The notes under the pieces: generated by a model | The model's input: only the letters and a program-made list of their open reading frames with translations | What the model was told of the DNA's origin: nothing | Databases searched by the model: none | Position numbers and translations under genes: made by a program | In this document: piece by piece, positions 25,759-36,832 of the stretch | How the letters are laid out: each line of letters opens with the position of its first letter | Position numbering within the stretch: position 1 is the stretch's first letter | Source of the DNA: Enterobacter sp. JUb54 | Lineage (GTDB): Bacteria > Pseudomonadota > Gammaproteobacteria > Enterobacterales > Enterobacteriaceae | Direction of reading: 5' to 3' | Length of the DNA stretch: 64,000 nt | Assembly (NCBI RefSeq): GCF_014298075.1 | Contig: NZ_CP060418.1 | Span: forward strand, 1,364,001-1,428,000

Positions 25759-28700
25759 ACTTTTTCCTCCAGAATCACCGCCACACGTTGCCCGGCGCGA
25801 ACCGACGCCCCGGGTTGAACATTCACCTGCTGGATCACGCCATCGCACGGTGCCAGCAGCGGGATCTCCATCTTCATCGATTCCAGCACCAGCAGCACAT
25901 CACCGGCGCGAACCCGACTGCCCGCCACGGTCTGCACCTGCCAGAGATTACCGGAGATCGGGCTTTCCACCCCCTGCTGTCCGCCCTGCAACGGCGCGTC
26001 GTCGCCCTCTTCGCTCAGCACTTCCTGGCTGTCGAAATGTGCCTGCCCGCTGGCGATCCAGCGATCGCGCTCTTCATTAAAGGCGCGCTGCTGATGCTCA
26101 CGAAACGCCTCAATGCTTGTCGCCTCACGGGCCAGGAACTGCTGGTACTCCGCCAGACGCAGCGTGCTGTGTTCGATGCGCAGCGGATAGCGCCCCAGCG
26201 GGAAATCGCGGCGGATCTGCAGCAGTTCGTCGGCGGAGACCGGGTAAAAACGCAGCTGATCGAAGAAGCGCAGCAGCCACGGCTTACCGGCAAAATCGGC
26301 CACCTCGTGATAGCGATTCCACATCTGCAGCGTGCGGCCAACAAACTGGTAGCCGCCGGGGCCTTCCATACCGTAGACGCACAGATAAGCCCCGCCGATA
26401 CCGACCGAGTTTTCCGCCGTCCAGGTGCGCGCCGGGTTGTATTTGGTGGTCACCAGCCGGTGACGCGGGTCGAGCGGCGTCGCCACCGGCGCACCAAGAT
26501 AGACATCCCCCAGCCCCATCACCAGATAGCTGGCGTCGAATACCGTCTGCCACACCGCCTGCTCATCCGGCAGATCGTTGATCCGGCGGATGAATTCGAG
26601 GTTGCTCGGGCACCACGGCGCATCCCGGCGCACGGTGGTCATGTATTTATCGATGGCCTTGCGGCAGGCCGGGTCATCCCATGACAGCGGCAGATGCACT
26701 ACCCGCGTCGGCACCTGCAGATCGTCGCTGACGCACACCGTGGCCCATTCGCTCGCCACCCACGCCAGCAGCGCGTCGAGAGTCAGGGTTTCCGGCTGGA
26801 AGTGGACCTGCAACGAGCGGATGCCCGGCGTCAGGTCGATCACCCCAGGGCGGGACTGGCCTTCCAGGGCCTGCATCAGGGCGTGAATGCGAAAACGTAG
26901 CACCAGATCCAGCTCCGGCTCCCCGGCTTCCAAAAGCAGGTGAGTATCGCCGGACAGTCGCGCCACCAGGCGTTTATCCGCCTCGCCGCAGCTCATCACA
27001 ATCGGCGAACTCAGGGGCGCGGGTTGCCAGGCCACGTCGGCGGTCTCAAGGGTGGCCAGCTCCGCGTGGTAGCCCGCCGCCAGCTGACGGGCGGTAGGCA
27101 GATCCACCGCCACAAAGCGGACTTTATCGCCGGCTTTCAGCTGGCCGAGCTGCCACAGGTCGGCCTCAATGACCGTTACCGGGCAGACAAACCCACCGAG
27201 GCTCGGCCCGTCTGGCCCGAGGATCACCGGCATATCGCCGGTGAAATCCACCGCGCCGACGGCATAGGGGTTATCGTGAATATTCGACGGATGCAGCCCC
27301 GCTTCGCCGCCGCTGTCGCGCGCCCACAGCGGTTTCGGGCCAATCAGCCGCACCCCGGTGCGGCTGGAGTTAAAATGCACTTCCCAGTCGGTGGCGAAAA
27401 AGGTGTCGATATAGTCGGCGGCAAAAAACTCCGGCACGCCGTGGGGGCCGTAGATAACCCGCAGCGTGCGGGTCTCGGCGAGAGGACGCGCCAGCGCGGC
27501 AGGCAGCGTGGCGTCCGGCACCGCCGGTGCATCCGCCGCGAGATGCAGCACATCCCCGCTGCGCAGCGCGCGTCCGGCATGACCGCCGAACTGCCCCAGC
27601 GTAAAGGTGCTTTTGCTGCCGAGATACTCGGGTACCTGCAGCCCGCCGCGCAGGCAGAGATAGCTGCGCACGCCGGCGTCGGCTACGGCGCCAATTTTCA
27701 AGGTCGCCCCGGCGGGAATGGTGAAGACCTGGTGCATCGCCTGGGCGACACCGTCCAACTTCACCACGATCTCTGCCCCGCAGACTACCGCCTGCGTCTG
27801 GCAGTTAAATTTCAGCGTCGGCCCGTTAAGGGTGATCTCCAGCGCCGCTTCGCCTTGCGGGTTGCCCAGCAGACGGTTGCCCAGACGCAGAGCCCGGTCG
27901 TCCATCGGCCCGGATGGCGGGACGCCAACCGCCCAGTAACCCAGGCGACCGGGATAATCCTGCACGCTGGTCTGCGTTCCGGCGCTGAGCACCTCGATGG
28001 TCGTGGCCCGGTAATACAGCTGATCCAGACAACGCGTCCAGGGCTCGCCATCGGCAAACGGCGCGAACGCCAGAATGTGTTGCAGGTACAACCGGTTAGT
28101 TTCGACGCCGTACAGCCGGGTCGCCGCCAGCGCCTGCGCCAGTTCAGCTATCGCCGTCTCACGATCATCTGCACAGGCGATCACTTTTGCCAGCATCGGA
28201 TCAAAGAAGGCCGGGACTTCGCACCCGGCTTCCACCCAGCGGTCGATACGCAGGGTCTTGCCATCCGCCGGTGGAAACACCACTTCGGTCAGCAGCCCCG
28301 GCGACGGCTGGAACTGGCGGCCCGGATCTTCGGCGTACACTCGCGCCTGAATCGCGTGGCCGCGTGGTTTCAGCCCGTCCAGCAACGTGGACAGCGGCGG
28401 TAAATCTCCGGCGGCGAGGGCAATCATCCAGCCCACCAGATCGACGCCCCAGACCTGTTCGGTGACGCCGTGCTCCACCTGCAGGCGGGTGTTCACTTCG
28501 AGAAAATAGAAACGCTGCGCCGCGCTGTCGTAGACAAACTCCACCGTCCCGGCGCTGCGGTAGTTCACTGCTTTACCGAGGGCAACCGCCGCATCACAGA
28601 GGGCCTGCGCCATGCCTTCCGGTAAGCCGGGCGCCGGGGTTTCTTCGATCACTTTCTGATTACGCCGTTGGATCGAACAGTCGCGTACCCCAAGGGCAAT

Positions 28701-29360
28701 CACCTCGCCGCGGCCGTCGCCGAAGATCTGCACTTCCAGATGACGGGCGCGTTCAATGTATTTTTCGACGAACACGCCGGCATCGCTAAAGTTGTTCTTG
28801 CCGAGGCGCTGGACGGTTTCAAAGGCTTCCGCCAGTTCAGTGGCGTCATAGCACACCCGCATCCCGATCCCGCCGCCGCCGGCGGTGCTTTTCAACATCA
28901 CCGGATAGCCGATAGTTTGTGCCGCGCGGCAGGCTTCATCGCTGTCGGCCAGCAGGCCGGTCCCTTCCAGCATCGGCACGCCCTGCGCTTTTGCCAGCGC
29001 CCGGGCGGTATGTTTCAGGCCAAAGGTTCGCAGCTGCTCCGGGGTCGGGCCGACAAACACCAGTCCGGCGGCTTCGCAGGCTTCGGCAAAGGCGGCGTTT
29101 TCCGACAAAAAACCATAACCGGGGTGAATCGCCTCGGCCCCGCTGTCGCGCGCCGCGGCAATGATCTTGTCGGTCACCAGATAGGTTTGCGCCGCCGGGC
29201 CGTCGCCAAGGCTAATGGCCCGATCGGCTTCGCGAATGTGCAGACTGCTCAGGTCCGCATCAGAATAGACCGCCACGCCTTTCACCTGCATGGCGCGTAA
29301 GGTGCGCAGAATGCGACAGGCAATGGCGCCACGGTTAGCAATTAATAAGGTCTTGAACAT
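25755..29360 (-). CDS. guanidine carboxylase (urea-carboxylase family)
   Basis: The 1201-aa biotin enzyme carboxylates its substrate with ATP and bicarbonate. Domains in order: biotin carboxylase N-domain (LLIANRGAIACRILRTL), ATP-grasp (GYPVMLKSTAGGGGIGMRVC, about 150-170; EVNTRLQVEHGVTEQVWG, about 285), KipA-like and KipI-like carboxyltransferase domains (about 470-1030), and a biotin carrier domain with Lys about 1163 in LESMKMEIP. Such proteins were annotated as urea carboxylase; those behind a guanidine-I riboswitch with two DUF1989 partners have been shown in other bacteria to prefer guanidine. Riboswitch and partners are both present here, so guanidine is the preferred assignment. It overlaps the allophanate hydrolase gene by four bases. 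Confidence 0.93.
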   Translation of the reverse strand: MFKTLLIANRGAIACRILRTLRAMQVKGVAVYSDADLSSLHIREADRAISLGDGPAAQTYLVTDKIIAAARDSGAEAIHPGYGFLSENAAFAEACEAAGLVFVGPTPEQLRTFGLKHTARALAKAQGVPMLEGTGLLADSDEACRAAQTIGYPVMLKSTAGGGGIGMRVCYDATELAEAFETVQRLGKNNFSDAGVFVEKYIERARHLEVQIFGDGRGEVIALGVRDCSIQRRNQKVIEETPAPGLPEGMAQALCDAAVALGKAVNYRSAGTVEFVYDSAAQRFYFLEVNTRLQVEHGVTEQVWGVDLVGWMIALAAGDLPPLSTLLDGLKPRGHAIQARVYAEDPGRQFQPSPGLLTEVVFPPADGKTLRIDRWVEAGCEVPAFFDPMLAKVIACADDRETAIAELAQALAATRLYGVETNRLYLQHILAFAPFADGEPWTRCLDQLYYRATTIEVLSAGTQTSVQDYPGRLGYWAVGVPPSGPMDDRALRLGNRLLGNPQGEAALEITLNGPTLKFNCQTQAVVCGAEIVVKLDGVAQAMHQVFTIPAGATLKIGAVADAGVRSYLCLRGGLQVPEYLGSKSTFTLGQFGGHAGRALRSGDVLHLAADAPAVPDATLPAALARPLAETRTLRVIYGPHGVPEFFAADYIDTFFATDWEVHFNSSRTGVRLIGPKPLWARDSGGEAGLHPSNIHDNPYAVGAVDFTGDMPVILGPDGPSLGGFVCPVTVIEADLWQLGQLKAGDKVRFVAVDLPTARQLAAGYHAELATLETADVAWQPAPLSSPIVMSCGEADKRLVARLSGDTHLLLEAGEPELDLVLRFRIHALMQALEGQSRPGVIDLTPGIRSLQVHFQPETLTLDALLAWVASEWATVCVSDDLQVPTRVVHLPLSWDDPACRKAIDKYMTTVRRDAPWCPSNLEFIRRINDLPDEQAVWQTVFDASYLVMGLGDVYLGAPVATPLDPRHRLVTTKYNPARTWTAENSVGIGGAYLCVYGMEGPGGYQFVGRTLQMWNRYHEVADFAGKPWLLRFFDQLRFYPVSADELLQIRRDFPLGRYPLRIEHSTLRLAEYQQFLAREATSIEAFREHQQRAFNEERDRWIASGQAHFDSQEVLSEEGDDAPLQGGQQGVESPISGNLWQVQTVAGSRVRAGDVLLVLESMKMEIPLLAPCDGVIQQVNVQPGASVRAGQRVAVILEEKV

Positions 29361-29441
29361 ACACGGGACTCACATCGTGGCGGGTCGTCCCGCAGCAAAA
29401 GAATCAGCCTCCCCAGGGTCGTCCCCGAGGCGCGCAAGGAG

Positions 29442-29540
29442 TCAGGACTTACGCGTAGGTGTCGTTGTCAGACGTTCGGCGCGGACGGCAAACAGGCGGT
29501 AGGCCAGCAGGCGCCAGCGTTGCCAGCGGTTCAGTTCCAT
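29442..29540 (-). CDS. small basic ORF within the guanidine operon, 32 codons
   Basis: An ATG at 29540 overlaps the end of the shorter DUF1989 gene by ten bases and opens a 32-codon frame starting [17 protein letters not shown] and ending TPTRKS at TGA 29442. It is basic and amphipathic (three Trp/Tyr, nine Arg/Lys), with one possible short helix. It fills the 170-bp gap before the carboxylase start. Coupling to the upstream stop suggests it could be translated; conservation is untested, and chance is possible. Confidence 0.4.
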   Translation of the reverse strand: MELNRWQRWRLLAYRLFAVRAERLTTTPTRKS

Positions 29541-30166
29541 ACCAGCACCTCCGCCGGCGTAGGGTTCCAGCCGTTGCACGGGTTATTCAGCTGCGGGCAG
29601 TTGGAGATCAGCACGATGATGTTGCATTCGGCGCGCAGCTCAACGTACTTCCCGGCGCCGGAGATCCCGTCTTCGAAGGTCAGGCCGCCCGCTTCGGTCA
29701 CCGGCACGTTCATAAAGAAGTTGATGTTGGCGGCGATGTCGCGCTTATGCAGTCTGCCGTCATGCAGACAGGCGCACAGGAAGTTGTCCCGGCAGCTGTG
29801 CATGTAGCGCTTGTCCAGGGCATAGCGCACGGTGTTGCTCTCCTGGGCGCAGGCGCCGCCAAGGGTATCGTGACGCCCGCAGGTATCGGCCAAGATGGTC
29901 AGCAACGGGTTGCCGAGATTGGAGTACAGCACGCTGCCGGTCGTCAGGTAGACATTGCCCTGACGGCGCAACGTGCGCTGTGCATCGTACCGTTCGCGCG
30001 GGTTATCGGCATGGTAAAACAGGGTATCGACCGCCTGATTTCCTTCAAGATCGAGCAGGCGCAGGGTCTGGCCTTGTTTGATTTCGAACATCCACGGTTC
30101 GCCCGCCGGGATCTCGTGGCGATAGACGGCATCGGCCGGGTTACGGGTACTGGTGACAAGGTTCAT
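29531..30166 (-). CDS. DUF1989 protein, shorter carboxyguanidine deiminase subunit (UAAP2-type)
   Basis: This 211-aa protein belongs to the urea-carboxylase-associated DUF1989 family. In guanidine-degrading bacteria two such proteins form a complex that deiminates carboxyguanidine to allophanate. The fold core is visible: [34 protein letters not shown], a Cys-containing [13 protein letters not shown] segment and [12 protein letters not shown]. Three conserved Cys/His near CGRHD suggest metal binding. The ATG at 30166 sits behind AAGGAG, 10 nt after the stop of the longer DUF1989 gene. Confidence 0.9.
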   Translation of the reverse strand: MNLVTSTRNPADAVYRHEIPAGEPWMFEIKQGQTLRLLDLEGNQAVDTLFYHADNPRERYDAQRTLRRQGNVYLTTGSVLYSNLGNPLLTILADTCGRHDTLGGACAQESNTVRYALDKRYMHSCRDNFLCACLHDGRLHKRDIAANINFFMNVPVTEAGGLTFEDGISGAGKYVELRAECNIIVLISNCPQLNNPCNGWNPTPAEVLVWN

Positions 30167-30176
30167 CGCAGACTCC

Positions 30177-30905
30177 TTATAAGGCAAACAGCTGGGTGTT
30201 GGTAAAGGCGCGCTGGTTCTCATCGCGGGTAAACAGCGATTCCACCGTCGCCTGCTCGTCGTCGGCCTGGTACCAGCTCAGTTGAATCGGGCGTGGCGCG
30301 TAGTCGGTAGCGGGATCCAGCGGATGCGGCATCGCGGTCATGACCATCAGCACGTCCATCGGGGCGAACAGCTCCACATAACTTCCCGGTGCGGAGTGTG
30401 CGGTGCAAAAGGCGAAACGTCCTGCGCCGTCGACGGTCACTTTGCTGAAGAAGTTAACCACCATCAGCAGGTCTTCGAGGCCGAGATCCCATTTGCCCAT
30501 TTCAACCAGCAGGTTGTCGGTACCGTTGCGATGAAAGGCGTTGCGCAGCTCCTGGTAGCGCCCGGTGCCATATTTTTCTGCCGTCTCCTGGGCGTTAAGC
30601 ACGCCGCCAAACGGGTCGTGCCAGCCGCAGCTGTCGGCAACGATCCCGGCTAGCACCCGTCCCATATCGGAGTAGAAACAGTGACCGCGGGTCAGTCGCG
30701 CGGTGTGTTGCCCTTTGAGGGTGTCCGGCAGGTTCAGTCGCTCGCTCTTTTCGTGGGGGTTGAGCATCATCATGCTGAGGTTAGCGCCGCCGTCTAGATC
30801 GGTGAGACGCAGGATCTGTCCGCGACGCAGAATAAACGAGGTCTGTCCCCCACCCGGCAGACGCTCTTCGCGCAGGCTCGGTGAAGTGTGTAAAGGCGTG
30901 GTCAT
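30177..30905 (-). CDS. DUF1989 protein, longer carboxyguanidine deiminase subunit (UAAP1-type)
   Basis: The 242-aa partner of the shorter DUF1989 protein shares the layout [21 protein letters not shown], a [20 protein letters not shown] segment, CGWHDPFGG, and a C-terminal [19 protein letters not shown] block. The CGWHD/CGRHD motif common to both supports a shared metal site. It starts at ATG 30905 behind AAGGAG, right after the transporter ATPase gene. Together the pair should convert carboxyguanidine to allophanate and ammonia. Confidence 0.9.
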   Translation of the reverse strand: MTTPLHTSPSLREERLPGGGQTSFILRRGQILRLTDLDGGANLSMMMLNPHEKSERLNLPDTLKGQHTARLTRGHCFYSDMGRVLAGIVADSCGWHDPFGGVLNAQETAEKYGTGRYQELRNAFHRNGTDNLLVEMGKWDLGLEDLLMVVNFFSKVTVDGAGRFAFCTAHSAPGSYVELFAPMDVLMVMTAMPHPLDPATDYAPRPIQLSWYQADDEQATVESLFTRDENQRAFTNTQLFAL

Positions 30906-30909
30906 CAGG

Positions 30910-31689
30910 CTATCTCCTTAAGGTGTAGACGTTGTCATGGGTGCCGGTACCGAGCATGTGCGACATCCGGGTCTCGTTGAGCGGAATATCGTAGGTAATG
31001 CGCGCCCCGTAGGCGTTGGGGGCCTGCGGGTCGTGGCGCACTTTGTCGAACACCAGCAGACGGGTGCCGAGGTTGAACCCTTCGGCCAGATCGTGGGTGA
31101 CCATAAAGACCGTCATTCGCGTCTCGCTCCACAACTGGAGCAGCAGCGCGTGCATATCTTTGCGAATACCGGGGTCGAGCGCGCCGAACGGTTCGTCGAG
31201 CAGCAGCACCCGCGGCTGCATCACGAACGCCTGGGCGATCGCCAGCCGCTGTTGCATCCCGCCGGAAAGCTGCGCCGGGTAGCGATCCAGCGCATGGGAA
31301 AGGCCGACCTTGTCCAGCATCTGCGCCGCCTGTTCCCGGGCTGCGCGTTTGCGGGCGCCAAAGAGACGACCAAAGCAAGGGGATGACGGCAGCTCCAGAC
31401 CGACCGCAACGTTATCCAGCACGTTGAGGTGCGGGAAAACGGAATAGCGCTGAAACACCACGCCGCGGCTGCGATCCGGCTCAAGGGCCAGCGGCTGGCC
31501 ATCAAGGGTGATCTGCCCCCGGGTCGGCGTCTCCTGGCCCAACAGCAGACGTAAGAACGTCGATTTACCGCAGCCGGAGGCCCCGACCATCGAACAAAAC
31601 TCCCCTTCTTTCACCGTTAAATTGATGCGTTCCAGCACCACGTGGTCGCCGTACTCCTGCCAGATATTCTTGATGGTGATAAAACTCAT
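30910..31689 (-). CDS. ATPase of the guanidine-operon ABC importer
   Basis: The 259-aa ATPase has Walker A GASGCGKSTFLRL, a Q-loop in VFQRYSVFPHLNV, signature LSGGMQQRLAI, and Walker B VLLLDEPFGALDPG. It belongs to the nitrate/taurine/thiamine-precursor branch. ATG 31689 sits behind AAGGAGG and overlaps the permease stop (ATGA). The transported compound is inferred from the operon to be guanidine or a guanidine-yielding compound. Confidence 0.92.
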   Translation of the reverse strand: MSFITIKNIWQEYGDHVVLERINLTVKEGEFCSMVGASGCGKSTFLRLLLGQETPTRGQITLDGQPLALEPDRSRGVVFQRYSVFPHLNVLDNVAVGLELPSSPCFGRLFGARKRAAREQAAQMLDKVGLSHALDRYPAQLSGGMQQRLAIAQAFVMQPRVLLLDEPFGALDPGIRKDMHALLLQLWSETRMTVFMVTHDLAEGFNLGTRLLVFDKVRHDPQAPNAYGARITYDIPLNETRMSHMLGTGTHDNVYTLRR

Positions 31690-32501
31690 GCCCGGCCTCC
31701 TTCGGCCCACGGGAAGCAGACTTTGTGCAGCTGGCGCAGCGCCAGATCCATCAGCCAGGCCAGCAGGGTTATCCAGATGACGTAGGGAATAATCACGTCC
31801 ATCGCCATGTAGCGGCGGACGAGGAAAATGCGGTACCCCAGCCCGGCGGTGGCGGAAATGGCCTCCGCCGAAATCAGGAACAGCCAGGCCGAACCGAGCA
31901 GCAGGCGCAGCGAGGTAATTAAACGTGAGAGCAGTTGCGGCAGCACCACCCGCAGCACCACCGTCCAGCTGTTGGCGCCGAGGGTCTGCGCCTTGATAAA
32001 CAGCTCCGCCGGGATTTCTCGCGCCCGTTGCTCAAGGTCGCGGGCCAGCATCGGGGTAATGCCGATCACAATCAGCATCACCTTCGACAGCTCGTCGAGG
32101 CCAAAGACAATAAACAGCACCGGCAGGATCGCCAGCGGCGGCACCATCGACACCACGGTCATCAACGGTGACAGCGCGGCGCGGTAGACCGGAAACACCC
32201 CGGCGACGATACCGATGCTCAGGCCAATCAGCGCCGACACCGCCAGCCCAATCAGCAGGCGGGTCAGGCTAATCACGGTGTCGGCCCACAGCAGGTATTC
32301 TCCGCTGCGCTTGTCCGGCATAAACGCCATCCGTTCGATCGCAGAGGCCATCTGTGACAGCCCCGGCAGCAGCTTGTCCTGGGGGTTTGCCTCAAGACGA
32401 ATGGCAGAACCAAAACACCAGGCGGCAATCAGTAACACAAAGGGCAACAGCATCAGCATCAGCCGCATGCCCTGCTGTGGATGGCGGTTAATTTGTCGCA
32501 T
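31686..32501 (-). CDS. permease of the guanidine-operon ABC importer
   Basis: The 271-aa inner-membrane protein opens with a hydrophobic segment (LMLMLLPFVLLIAAWCF) and has about six spans and the ATPase-docking loop (IPAELFIKAQTLGANSWTVV). It starts at ATG 32501 behind GGGAG; a TTG at 32522 is less likely. It lies 24 nt after the binding-protein stop. Confidence 0.92.
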   Translation of the reverse strand: MRQINRHPQQGMRLMLMLLPFVLLIAAWCFGSAIRLEANPQDKLLPGLSQMASAIERMAFMPDKRSGEYLLWADTVISLTRLLIGLAVSALIGLSIGIVAGVFPVYRAALSPLMTVVSMVPPLAILPVLFIVFGLDELSKVMLIVIGITPMLARDLEQRAREIPAELFIKAQTLGANSWTVVLRVVLPQLLSRLITSLRLLLGSAWLFLISAEAISATAGLGYRIFLVRRYMAMDVIIPYVIWITLLAWLMDLALRQLHKVCFPWAEGGRA

Positions 32502-32525
32502 GGCGATCACTCCCGTGGTCAAGGA

Positions 32526-33584
32526 TCAGAGCTGGCCTGCGGCGGCCATTTTCAGGTAGCTGTCGTCAAAGCGCAGGCGGACGTTGCCGCTGTCGCCGAC
32601 GGTGACGTTGCCCGGGAAGCCCATGCCGATGAAGTCGGCGCTTTGCGCCCCCTCGCCGAGCAGCCCTTTATCAAAGGAGAACTGCGCCACCCGCTGCATG
32701 GTTTTTGCCAGCTCCGGGTCGCTGATAAAGGTCAGAGCCTCGGCCGGGGTCCAGAACAGATGGGTCGTTTTCAGCTGTGCCTGGTAACCGGCGAGATCGG
32801 TTCCGGAGTCCGCCGCCATAGCGCTCAGCGCGGGTTTATCACCGGCGTGCATTTTGCTCATCATTTCAAACCAGGCGCCGGTCAAGGCTTTACCCAGCGC
32901 CGGGTTATCTTTCAGGGTTTGGGTGTTGACCACCATCATATCGATAAGCTCACCAGGCACCTGGGCTGAGCTAAAGACTTCAGTGGTTTGCGGGGTCTTT
33001 TTGATGGCCGACAGCTGCGGGTTCCACGCCACGGTGGCACGGACGCTGTTGGTGCCGAAGGCCGAGACAATATCGGCGTCGGAGGTGTTCACCACTTTGA
33101 CATCTTTTTCCTGCAGGCCCGCCTTCTCAAGGCCGCGAACCAACAGATAATGCGATACCGACAGTTCCGGGAGATACACCTGCATCCCTTTCAGATCGCC
33201 GAGCTTTTTATCAACGCCTTTCAGCACGATGCCGTCATTGCCGTCGGAATAGCTGCCGGCGATCAGCGCGGTGGTGTCGACGCCACCTGCCGCAGGAATG
33301 GTCAGCGCATCCATGTTGGTCATGGTGCAGCCATCAAACTGGCCGGCGGTGTACTGGTTAATCGACTCGATGTAGTCGTTGAGCTGAACGATATTGATTT
33401 TAATGCCGTACTTAGTGGCCCATTTATCAATGATTTTTTCGTTACTGATGGCGCCCCAGGGCATCCAGCCGGCATAGATAGTCCAGCAGACGTTGAACTC
33501 TTTTTTGACGGCGGCGAAGGAAGGAGTGCTGGCCAGCAGCGCCAGCGATAACACAAAACTACGGATGACGCGGGATCTCTTCAT
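32526..33584 (-). CDS. periplasmic binding protein of the guanidine-operon ABC importer
   Basis: The product (352 aa from ATG 33584, behind AGAGG) has a signal peptide (MKRSRVIRSFVLSLALLAST ... SFA). The mature protein is NMT1/SsuA-like: FNVCWTIYAGWMPWGAISN, QFDGCTMTNMDALTIPAAGG, and SYSDGNDGIVLKG. The frame upstream of 33584 runs through the riboswitch and is not coding. It is the first gene after the riboswitch and so sets expression of the entire operon. Confidence 0.93.
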   Translation of the reverse strand: MKRSRVIRSFVLSLALLASTPSFAAVKKEFNVCWTIYAGWMPWGAISNEKIIDKWATKYGIKINIVQLNDYIESINQYTAGQFDGCTMTNMDALTIPAAGGVDTTALIAGSYSDGNDGIVLKGVDKKLGDLKGMQVYLPELSVSHYLLVRGLEKAGLQEKDVKVVNTSDADIVSAFGTNSVRATVAWNPQLSAIKKTPQTTEVFSSAQVPGELIDMMVVNTQTLKDNPALGKALTGAWFEMMSKMHAGDKPALSAMAADSGTDLAGYQAQLKTTHLFWTPAEALTFISDPELAKTMQRVAQFSFDKGLLGEGAQSADFIGMGFPGNVTVGDSGNVRLRFDDSYLKMAAAGQL

Positions 33585-33602
33585 GATGAACCTCTGGTTG
33601 GC

Positions 33603-33645
33603 ACAAAAATAACAGGAGCAGCGCGACACCTGACGGTGCTGCTGT
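33603..33645 (-). terminator. riboswitch-controlled intrinsic terminator
   Basis: On the minus strand CAGCAGC-ACC ... GGT-GTCGC-GCTGCTCCTG forms a GC-rich hairpin followed by TTATTTTTG, directly after the aptamer. Guanidine binding would be expected to block its formation. Confidence 0.82.
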
Positions 33646-33735
33646 CTCCCGGGCTTTTGTCCCGCCGTGTAACCTCGCAGAGGTCGCCAGCTCTCGGACC
33701 AGACGTTCATTTATATGAACCGGAACCCTAGCCAG
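33643..33735 (-). promoter_or_regulatory. guanidine-I (ykkC) riboswitch
   Basis: The minus-strand sequence carries all class hallmarks in order: CTAGGGTTCCG, a variable hairpin (GTTCATATAAATGAAC), CTGGTCCGAGAG, a second hairpin (GACCTCTGCGAGGT), then ACACGGCGGGACAAAAGCCC and GGGAGA. It precedes the transporter and carboxylase genes, the classical location of this ON switch. Confidence 0.97.
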
Positions 33736-33784
33736 CTATTGGTCATCTCAATGGTCTGTTGCGCTGCCTTCTGCAAGAGTAAAA

Positions 33785-33799
33785 GCAAAGTGCATGCCA
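33785..33799 (-). promoter_or_regulatory. sigma-54 promoter of the guanidine operon
   Basis: On the minus strand TGGCATGCACTTTGC followed by T matches TGGCAYR-N4-TTGCW, with exactly ten bases between the invariant GG (-24) and GC (-12). Transcription would begin near 33773, about 40 nt before the aptamer. Confidence 0.82.
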
Positions 33800-33848
33800 G
33801 AAAATAAAGCGCGTAAATTCAGTCTGATATCTGATTTTTTCGGGGAAT

Positions 33849-33865
33849 AACACCACAATGGGGAG
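33849..33865 (-). promoter_or_regulatory. NtrC-like site, weaker
   Basis: CTCCCCATTGTGGTGTT on the minus strand matches TGCACC-N5-GGTGCA at 7 of 12 specified positions, centred about -84. It is 31 bp (three helical turns) from the stronger site. Confidence 0.4.
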
Positions 33866-33879
33866 TCGTTTTGGGGCAA

Positions 33880-33896
33880 TGCGTCGAATTGGTGCA
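33880..33896 (-). promoter_or_regulatory. NtrC-like site, stronger
   Basis: TGCACCAATTCGACGCA on the minus strand matches TGCACC-N5-GGTGCA at 10 of 12 specified positions. It is centred about -115 from the predicted start, a usual enhancer distance for NtrC. Confidence 0.6.
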
Positions 33897-34113
33897 GGCC
33901 GTCTGCCCGGCAAAATAACCGTCGGGCAATACGGCGGAATAACCGCGAGAAATCAGGCCCACCGGCAGGTTATTTCTCCTTTTCTGCCTCTGTGAGCAGT
34001 AACTCACCGGAATTCACATGCTTAGCTTTTATGTAAGTGCTGCTTTTATCGCCAGACGAGTCGCGGCAGTGTCCTATACTGATTAGCTAATGAGAATGTG
34101 CATAAGCATAAGG

Positions 34114-34252
34114 GTCTGGCCTATCAGGCGTACATTGTTGCAGCCAGTTTGGACACGGACAGCGCGGGAAAACCGGAGCGTACACGCAGTACGTGAGGTT
34201 TTGAGCACTGCCCAGGGCCAAAATGGCAAATAAAATAGCCTGATAGCCAGAC
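34114..34252. repeat. 139-bp dispersed repeat or MITE-like element
   Basis: Terminal inverted repeats GTCTGGCCTATCAGGC (34114-34129) and GCCTGATAGCCAGAC (34238-34252) match except for one extra base. Inside, GCGTACACGCAGTACGTGAGG and GAGCACTGCCCAGGGCCAAAATGGC resemble a dispersed intergenic sequence I recall from Klebsiella genomes. It has no coding capacity. It lies between the guanidine promoter and katG. Confidence 0.7.
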
Positions 34253-34389
34253 GCTAAGTCACTTTACGTATTTTGCACTTACCCACAACTATTATATGGA
34301 TTTCTTTATCGCCCATTGTTAAAAGGATATAACTATTAATTCCGTAGATTCATTCGAGTATCAGTTATTGGAAGCAATGTATATCGTAA

Positions 34390-36597
<2,208 letters not shown>

Positions 36598-36604
36598 TCT
36601 CCCT

Positions 36605-36636
36605 CCCCGGCTGGCGCCTTGCCCGCCGGGGTTTTT
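36605..36636 (+). terminator. katG terminator
   Basis: CCCCGGC ... GCCGGGG followed by TTTTT, directly after the katG stop. Confidence 0.9.
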
Positions 36637-36714
36637 CCCTTCAATGTGAACCCCGCAAACGCTGCCGCTTAATCAAACGGCTGGCATAAATCACATATAA
36701 ACCACCGCTATATA

Positions 36715-36743
36715 TTGACATATACAGCGATATTCTTTATTTT
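36715..36743 (+). promoter_or_regulatory. probable sigma-70 promoter of the TonB receptor gene
   Basis: TTGACA (36715-36720), 17 bases, then TATTTT (36738-36743). A clear Fur box was not found, although the region is AT-rich. Confidence 0.5.
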
Positions 36744-36832
36744 TTTGTCATACAAATAAAAACCGTACCCTTCAGACTGAGACGAGGTTTTCCCCGCCTT
36801 ACTCCGCTTTCATTCGTCTGAACTTAAAATTA

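Noticed and set aside
26940..28403. 487-codon plus-strand frame inside the guanidine carboxylase gene
   Set aside because: It is opposite a gene with intact conserved domains and has no recognisable motif of its own.
36661..36832. Fur box before the TonB receptor gene
   Set aside because: The region is AT-rich, but no stretch matches the 19-bp Fur consensus well enough.
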